Below are positions 6,638 through 10,783 of a stretch of DNA of 10,783 nucleotides, in pieces. A model generated the notes under the pieces. That model was given only the letters and a program-made list of their open reading frames with translations, was not told the DNA's origin and made no database searches. Within the stretch, counting starts at the first letter, position 1. Each line of letters begins with the position of its first letter. The DNA is taken from assembly GCA_036501345.1 (NCBI GenBank), contig DASYAN010000479.1, positions 1 through 10,783 on the forward strand, written 5' to 3'. Origin of the DNA: DASYAN01 sp036501345. GTDB taxonomy: Bacteria; Chloroflexota; Ktedonobacteria; Ktedonobacterales; Ktedonobacteraceae. The translations under genes were made by a program, and so were the position numbers.

Positions 6638-6895
6638 CTAGTTTTTTGCTGAACGGAAAACCTGACTTGTGGCGAGCGTGAAAGAGTGCTGAACCTTTGT
6701 TCTTTTCATGCGTGCCTCAAGAGATCTTTTCCATTCAGCGTTTTTTTCTGAAGTACTACGGCCATCAACGCTTCTACTTATTATTTCATTAAAATCACTC
6801 TCACTCAATATGGAGATTTCAGTGTTGGCTTCTCCCTTCCTTTCAGTCTTTTTCATCCCTAGAATTTCCTGACCTCTTCGCTTTAATGCATCCAT
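6638..6895 (-). CDS. Small charged hypothetical protein upstream of the phosphatase
   Basis: An 85-residue, lysine/arginine/glutamate-rich protein with no motif I recognise, no signal peptide and no membrane segment. It begins MDALKRRGQEILGMKK and is probably largely helical or disordered. ATG 6895 follows a purine-rich stretch (GAGAGAAAAGAAAA) rather than a clean ribosome binding site. It is on the same strand as the phosphatase gene, 100 bases before it, so it may be the first gene of a two-gene unit. The charged, basic character resembles the N-terminal tail of the SAHH-like protein, which could mean a substrate or adaptor role, but that is speculation. Confidence 0.45.
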   Translation of the reverse strand: MDALKRRGQEILGMKKTERKGEANTEISILSESDFNEIISRSVDGRSTSEKNAEWKRSLEARMKRTKVQHSFTLATSQVFRSAKN

Positions 6896-7262
6896 TTTTC
6901 TTTTCTCTCTTTCTCCATGAGCTTCCTAAAATGGCTTTCTCCCCTAATGATAGCTGATGAAAGAGGGTTTTCCTAGGGACAAAGCGGACAACTTCCTCTG
7001 AAAATGGGACAGCTTGTAGTCACCAGGGGAGCAAATTCTTCTGAAAACGAATCTGAGAGGAGCCAACCTTTCAAAGGTGATTGCACCTGCTGGAACAGGA
7101 GGGCTCAGAAATTGGAAAGCAGGTGACGAGATGCATAGCTGGCATGCACATATATCCGGATACCTCCCAGTATCACCAGGAGAGGCACCAGGTAACATCA
7201 TCCACGTGTATGTTGCGTGAGCCAGACATCACCAGGAGGCTTTGTGTACCAGTATTCATGGA
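6896..7262. other. Gene-poor interval with imperfect direct repeats
   Basis: Minus- and plus-strand frames here are short and proline- or cysteine-rich without family features, so I call no gene. Two similar units stand out: 6988-7006 (ACAACTTCCTCTGAAAATG) and 7031-7049 (GCAAATTCTTCTGAAAACG), 15 of 19 identical and 43 bases apart. CACCAGG followed by a G/A-rich stretch recurs at about 7021, 7174 and 7230. Repeated sub-terminal units like these occur at ends of some insertion sequences, so this may be a transposon remnant. It could also be the upstream regulatory region of the minus-strand gene pair at 5557-6895. Confidence 0.35.
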
Positions 7263-7844
7263 CTATCGTTCTTTTTGAGTTTGTTTCCACTCGTCAAGCA
7301 ATGCTTGCACATCTGCCACCAGTGTTGGTTCCAGTTCAATCATGATGCCCTGACCAGCAAAGTTCATCACCTTTTCGATGAAGGTCTGGAGATCCATTTC
7401 CTGCGTCCCTGTCAGATATGCTGGTGGAGGACCAGGCACAATCCAGAGTTTGCCGAATTGAGCAAAGAGCGACAACTGCTTGATGTAGCGTTCGACTTTG
7501 AATGCCAAGTGAAAGGCAGTACGTGTTGGTGTACGCATCTCAATACGTAGGCCGAGGATCATGTTTCGCTTATTCTGATTGCCTGAAAATAATGTGCAGG
7601 TGCAGGTGCAGCTGCCTTCCTCTTCTCCGTGGCGAGCTGCTAATGTCGCCACATCTGGTCGCTCTTGCATATCGACCCACACCAACACAATGCCATCATC
7701 TTGGTCAAAGAGAACGCGATCAATGTTATCAATCGGAAGCGCCGATCTCAGCGCAAGTTCGAGGTCTTCCATCTGCTCTCCTTCTTTTCTCACATCACAA
7801 CGACGAAGAACGAGTTCCTTCGTTCCAATGAGCAATTCTACCAT
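7263..7844 (-). CDS. Hypothetical protein, 193 residues
   Basis: I do not recognise the family. The sequence has a balanced, globular composition: hydrophobic strands (DDGIVLVWVDM, about 49-59; KLWIVPGPPPAYL, about 132-144) and amphipathic helices (IKQLSLFAQF, 121-130; LVADVQALLDEWKQ, 175-188). No signal peptide or membrane segment is seen. Residues 79-84 are a Cys-Thr repeat encoded by three copies of a hexamer. ATG 7844 lacks a clear ribosome binding site, so the start is uncertain. It lies next to a broken recombinase on the same strand and may be mobile-element cargo or a bystander. Codon usage and length make it a likely real gene. Confidence 0.6.
   Translation of the reverse strand: MVELLIGTKELVLRRCDVRKEGEQMEDLELALRSALPIDNIDRVLFDQDDGIVLVWVDMQERPDVATLAARHGEEEGSCTCTCTLFSGNQNKRNMILGLRIEMRTPTRTAFHLAFKVERYIKQLSLFAQFGKLWIVPGPPPAYLTGTQEMDLQTFIEKVMNFAGQGIMIELEPTLVADVQALLDEWKQTQKER
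7594..7611. repeat. Three tandem GTGCAG hexamers
   Basis: Perfect in-frame threefold repeat inside the 193-residue gene, encoding alternating Cys and Thr on the minus strand. Hexamer repeats can change copy number without breaking the frame. Confidence 0.7.
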
Positions 7845-7993
7845 ATATGATGAGCAAAAGCAATATTGTTTATAATTTCAAGCATGGTAAAAAAGAAGAG
7901 CAAAACATGCGATACTAGTGACGACATCCTCATGCTACTCTGTAGGAGGTTGGTATGCAACAACAAGAATTTGACCATGTCTGTGCGTGTCAG
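7845..7993. other. Intergenic between recombinase and hypothetical gene
   Basis: A+T-rich around 7855-7885. A plus-strand ATG at 7959 is preceded by TAGGAGG at 7944-7950, but the frame it opens soon runs antisense through the recombinase gene. It may be the start of an older gene truncated here, or coincidence. Confidence 0.3.
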
Positions 7994-8529
7994 TCATGCA
8001 TCAAGGCCAAACAGCGATGCCAGCGTATCAGCATGTGTATTCTCGGCTTGTTTCAATGCGGCCAGATAGCGTCCTGTCGTGGCGAGCGATTCATGTCCCA
8101 GCCAAGCCTGGATATCACTGATCTTTGCGCCGACATCCTCCATCGTTCGTGCCCAGGTGTGGCGAGTGACGTGCACTTTCGAGATCCCCAAATGCTTCTC
8201 GCAAATATTCGCGACTGAACGAGGAGTGAGTGGTGGTGGAATGGTTGGAGCGGCATCCTCTTTGCTGGCTGATCGACGTGTAAAACTGATCCAGAGTGGC
8301 GCATCTTTCTGCAGTGCACGCAAATTCCCATCATAGGCTACTGACAGCCACTCAAGCAGTGCAGTGGCAACTGGCATAGACAAGGTATCGCGCATCGTCT
8401 TGCCACCTTTACAGTGCTCAAAGACCAGCGTGACTTTCTTACCCTGGACCTGCACGTGACCCCAACGAAGCGCGACAACTTCTGAGAGGCGTCTTCCTGT
8501 TTGAAACAAAATAGCGAGGAGTGCATAGT
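7994..8529 (-). pseudogene. Tyrosine recombinase/integrase, catalytic domain only, cut by an IS
   Basis: About 178 residues of the C-terminal catalytic domain of a phage-type integrase (site-specific recombinase cutting DNA with an active-site tyrosine). Numbering from the window frame, all key residues are visible: Arg15 in TGRRLSEV, a Lys in CKGGK (41-45), HVTRHT (His121, Arg124), LGH (His147) and Tyr156 in GRYLAAL. The N-terminal SAM-like DNA-binding domain is absent: the reading frame enters directly from the inverted repeat of the adjacent insertion sequence at 8530. The nominal start (TTG) lies inside the IS end, so there is no native start. The missing half is not found on the far side of the IS, which shows that material was lost or rearranged. 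It should be non-functional. Confidence 0.85.
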
Positions 8530-8543
8530 CCAATACTGTTCAA
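8530..8543. repeat. Left terminal inverted repeat of the IS
   Basis: CCAATACTGTTCAA, identical to the complement of 10080-10093. It contains the TGA stop of the transposase (8542-8540, minus strand). Confidence 0.8.
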
Positions 8544-9970
8544 TTAAGAAGAATGGGTCGAGTTGAGTCTTTGTCGACCAGCGCAATGATGTGATGAAAG
8601 TCCAGATCAAGCTCTAAAGGAGGAGCATGGTAATGCTCAGGTCTTTTGCGTTCATAGCGCGAGCGAACGCGTTTAACCACACGAGCGGCAATACGAATCG
8701 GTTGTTTGGGCAAGCGCTGCTGACCGATTTCTTTGATCAGAGAGATGACCATGTGCTGTCTGCGCGGTGCACAAACCAAGCCCAAAGGGATCAGACTTTC
8801 ATCCATGATGCGAACGGTCTCCGTAAAGCTGATCTGGGTGGGAGCGATCTGAGCCTGTTGTGCCGCTTGCAGCATGAGCGTGCGGACGACCACATGAGCC
8901 AGCAGAAGCGCATAGATCTCTTGAATGACCCCTTCTGGAGTCAAGCTACGCAAGGTGCGAGCAGACAAGCGCAGGTGCGTGCGGGCCTCATCAATGACCA
9001 CTTCCACATGCCAGCGTTCATGATAGACCACAGCCAATTCTTTGGCTGGGGAGGCGAAGGGATCAAGCAAGGTGGTGGCCAGTCGATAGACCTGTTCTCC
9101 GGCTCCTGGAACGCGGGGATCGGTGAAGGTGTAGGTGATCACCCGCACCAGCATGCGTTGCCCCAGCTTTCGGTCTTGGTCCTCATAGATCCACGTCAAG
9201 TAGGACCCATCGAGCAAATAGTCGCAGGCTTGCAGCAGGACATCGCTCCTCAATCGTCCCAGGACATGGCCGCCACGGGCTCGGACCTCAAAGATCGCTC
9301 TGCTCGAATGAAAGCCACGATCCCACAAGATCAGGCTTTGCTCCAGTGTCCACCGTTCCAACAACAAGCCGACGCCCCGGGCTTCAGCTTGTCGGCAAGA
9401 GCTGATTTCCACGTCACAGATCAGATGCGTCCCACATTCCACCAAGAGCAAGAGACGTGCCTGAGGAAAAGGACTCCGCGAGATCTCATCATCACTACTG
9501 TAGCGGAAGGATTCTCGATTGTCTGCTGTGTCGGCTACCGACTCGACCGTGCCATCGATGGCAAGCAAGCGCATCCCTTTCCAGAAGGCCCCTGCCGTCT
9601 GCTCTGTGGCTTTGGGGCCAGCCACCTTCACAAAGAGTTCCTGCAAGATCTCGCTTCCCAATTGGCTGCGTCGGTAGCTCAAAGCCGATCGCGCCGGGAT
9701 CTGCTGCGGGACGTCGTCGCGGATGGTGCGCAGACCGCTGACCAGTTTGCCGTAGACCCGACGCTGCGACAAGCTGGGATAGACGTGCAAGGCCATCAGC
9801 CAGTAGACAATCGTGACCATATTGGTTTTGCGTTCTCGCTCTTCCCACATCTGGTAGGTCTCCAAAAGCTCTTCTATCATGCTTGGTGGGATCACTTCTT
9901 GAAGCAATCCCAGATCCATCTGGTGGCAAACCTTGTCTGGCAACCCATTCTCTGCTATCGTTTCGATCAT
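8540..9970 (-). CDS. IS4-family DDE transposase
   Basis: A 476-residue transposase that cuts and joins the ends of its own element using an RNase H-like DDE site. An N-terminal IS4-type domain (about 1-110, with VTIVYWLMALHVYPSLSQRRVY) precedes the catalytic core. The acidic triad is visible: Asp139 in LLAIDGTV, Asp217 in LILWDRGFHS and Glu323 in the Y-x2-R-x3-E signature (YHERWHVEVV, 316-325). The usual Lys six residues after that Glu is Arg here, a conservative change. ATG 9970 is preceded by AAAGGA 11 bases upstream. An ATG at 10015 would add 15 residues with no transposase character. Length and motifs are intact, so it may be active. Confidence 0.88.
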   Translation of the reverse strand: MIETIAENGLPDKVCHQMDLGLLQEVIPPSMIEELLETYQMWEERERKTNMVTIVYWLMALHVYPSLSQRRVYGKLVSGLRTIRDDVPQQIPARSALSYRRSQLGSEILQELFVKVAGPKATEQTAGAFWKGMRLLAIDGTVESVADTADNRESFRYSSDDEISRSPFPQARLLLLVECGTHLICDVEISSCRQAEARGVGLLLERWTLEQSLILWDRGFHSSRAIFEVRARGGHVLGRLRSDVLLQACDYLLDGSYLTWIYEDQDRKLGQRMLVRVITYTFTDPRVPGAGEQVYRLATTLLDPFASPAKELAVVYHERWHVEVVIDEARTHLRLSARTLRSLTPEGVIQEIYALLLAHVVVRTLMLQAAQQAQIAPTQISFTETVRIMDESLIPLGLVCAPRRQHMVISLIKEIGQQRLPKQPIRIAARVVKRVRSRYERKRPEHYHAPPLELDLDFHHIIALVDKDSTRPILLN

Positions 9971-10053
9971 GAGGCAGGTCCTTTCTCTTTTTTGATGATG
10001 GCAACAGTATGTCATCTGGACTGCCTCTTGGTCTTCTTTTTCCCCCCTCTTTC

Positions 10054-10647
10054 CTATTCTCGGGACGAGGTATTTTTATTTGAACAGTATTGGGGGGCAC
10101 TCCGTTTGTTTGATCTGGTCGGTTTGGCTGGGTTCTTCTCCTGACGATAGCAAGGTTGCCGACAGAGCACTGTTCCCTGCGGCAACGGGATCAGTTGCTT
10201 GGGGGGAATCTCAGGTGCCTGGATGCGCAGACGCGTTGAAGGCCGAATAATGCCAAGGCGGCGCCCTTGGCGCACACATTCCACAATCCCATCTCGTCCG
10301 GCAGAGCTAAACTGGGGCAAGGCCTCAAAGAGTAAGGGCAAGGAAACGTCAAAGGGATCGACTTCTGCACGCAAAGCAACTTCCATACGCAGAGCCTGCA
10401 TCACTTGAGCAATGATGAGGCAAGCCCAGACTTGTGCTAAGACCACCACCGATTTGCTGCTCCAGATCAGATGTAATCCCAGTTCGCGTTTGAGCGTCAA
10501 GAAGGCCAATTCAATATCCCACCGACGAGCGTAGAGTCGGGCAATCTCCGCTAGTGGCAAGAGGGTCGGATTACAGACATTGGTGAAGTATTGTCTCAGT
10601 TCGCCACTCTGGCGAAATTGAACCTGTCGCACCACATATTTGCAGGG
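10054..10647 (-). pseudogene. C-terminal fragment of a second IS4-type transposase
   Basis: Homology starts at about 10647 (RPCKYVVRQVQFRQSG) and includes the IS4 signature YARRWDIELAFLTLKRELG, with Tyr, Arg, Glu and Lys spaced as Y-x2-R-x3-E-x6-K. It then has the usual hydrophobic helix (VVVLAQVWACLIIAQVMQAL). The first two catalytic Asp regions and the N-terminal domain are missing. The last residues of the frame (from about SAPQYC) are encoded by the right end of the neighbouring IS, and the stop at 10054 lies inside that IS, so the native C-terminus may also be altered. The sequence is clearly different from the intact transposase next door. It is a dead remnant, truncated on its 5' side by a junction with a different, plus-strand coding-like segment. 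Confidence 0.75.
10080..10093. repeat. Right terminal inverted repeat of the IS
   Basis: TTGAACAGTATTGG, the complement of the left repeat. The neighbouring truncated transposase frame reads into it from the right. Confidence 0.8.
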
Positions 10648-10650
10648 TCT

Positions 10651-10783
10651 GTGAATGATCGCTGGGAGCAGAAGCTTAAGGGGAGAGAGAGAATTGCTCA
10701 GCGTGGCAGAGAGAAGAAGAAGGATGCGAAGATCAGGAAAAAAGCACAAGAAGATGTAAGAGAGCTGATGAATCAGTTCTCAA
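10651..10783 (+). CDS. Possible partial gene, Lys/Glu-rich coiled-coil-like, leaves the window
   Basis: From a GTG at 10651 the plus strand stays open for 44 codons to the window edge, giving a highly charged helical peptide (RWEQKLKGRERIAQRG, then KKAQEDVRELMNQ). Minus-strand transposase homology ends just here, and the minus-strand continuation is Leu/Ser-rich, like the antisense of this frame. The plus frame is therefore the more natural coding strand. No clear ribosome binding site is seen at the GTG, so this is probably an interior segment of a gene whose 5' part was replaced by the transposase fragment. I cannot name it. Confidence 0.35.
   Translation, partial: MNDRWEQKLKGRERIAQRGREKKKDAKIRKKAQEDVRELMNQFS

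Larger units (their letters stand above)
8530..10093 (-). mobile_element. Complete IS4-family insertion sequence
   Basis: An element of about 1.56 kb bounded by inverted repeats: CCAATACTGTTCAA at 8530-8543 and its complement at 10080-10093. A few further matches lie inside (TAA.AA). It carries one transposase gene reading leftwards, whose stop codon lies in the left repeat. The left flank is recombinase coding sequence and the right flank is the tail of another transposase. The flanks do not share an obvious target-site duplication, so the element has taken part in a rearrangement or inserted with later deletion. Confidence 0.85.

Noticed and set aside
6944..7201. Minus-strand 85-codon frame
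   Set aside because: Pro/Cys/Ser-rich, no ribosome binding site or family resemblance. It overlaps imperfect DNA repeats.
7955..8218. Plus-strand frame whose first internal ATG (7959) follows TAGGAGG
   Set aside because: The ribosome binding site looks good, but nearly all of the frame is antisense to the recombinase catalytic domain, so at most a few N-terminal codons of a lost gene could be real.
8627..10144. Long plus-strand open frame of 505 codons
   Set aside because: It is the exact antisense of the IS4-type transposase, which has clear DDE motifs on the minus strand. The plus frame has no family features.
1..10783. CRISPR arrays, rRNA or tRNA genes
   Set aside because: No regularly spaced repeats and no recognisable tRNA or rRNA segments were seen on either strand.

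Overview
The window looks like an accessory, decaying stretch of a bacterial chromosome. Base composition is moderate. A eukaryote-like signalling repertoire (Ser/Thr kinase fused to a WD40 propeller, PP2C phosphatase, TPR protein) sits among IS4-type transposons and a broken tyrosine recombinase. This mix is typical of large-genome, multicellular-type bacteria. The 'WSPDG' WD40 repeats with a soluble kinase fit Ktedonobacteria (Chloroflexota) best, but that assignment is inference from style, not from a marker gene.

Layout. Positions 1-142 are an edge region with no firm gene. A small TPR protein follows (179-706, +). Positions 850-1335 (-) hold a badly decayed paralogue of the kinase-WD40 gene. 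It abuts the 3' end of the largest minus-strand gene (1327-3439), which encodes a divergent S-adenosylhomocysteine-hydrolase-like Rossmann protein with a long charged N-terminus. That gene is split by a +1-type frame break at a run of nine A. Upstream of it (3440-3738) lie an orphan group II intron domain V hairpin (3551-3584, +) and an A+T-rich stretch with an inverted repeat. The kinase-WD40 gene (3739-5364, +) comes next. It has lost its N-lobe but keeps the C-lobe motifs and seven WD40 blades. Convergent to it are a PP2C phosphatase (5557-6537, -) and a small charged protein upstream of that (6638-6895, -).

The right half is mobile. Positions 6896-7262 hold no gene but have a short imperfect repeat. 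An unrecognised 193-residue protein follows (7263-7844, -). Then comes the catalytic domain of a tyrosine recombinase (7994-8529, -), cut off by a complete IS4-family element (8530-10093) with matching terminal inverted repeats. On the other side of that element lies the C-terminal end of a second IS4-type transposase (to about 10647), followed by the start of a lysine/glutamate-rich plus-strand reading frame that leaves the window.

Taken together, kinase, phosphatase, SAHH-like protein and TPR protein suggest a phosphorylation-controlled signalling or conflict locus. The sequence shows only that these genes are neighbours; the functional link is a hypothesis. Several members are damaged (kinase N-lobe lost, second kinase copy pseudogenised, SAHH-like gene frame-broken), so the locus may be decaying or under diversifying turnover by mobile elements.
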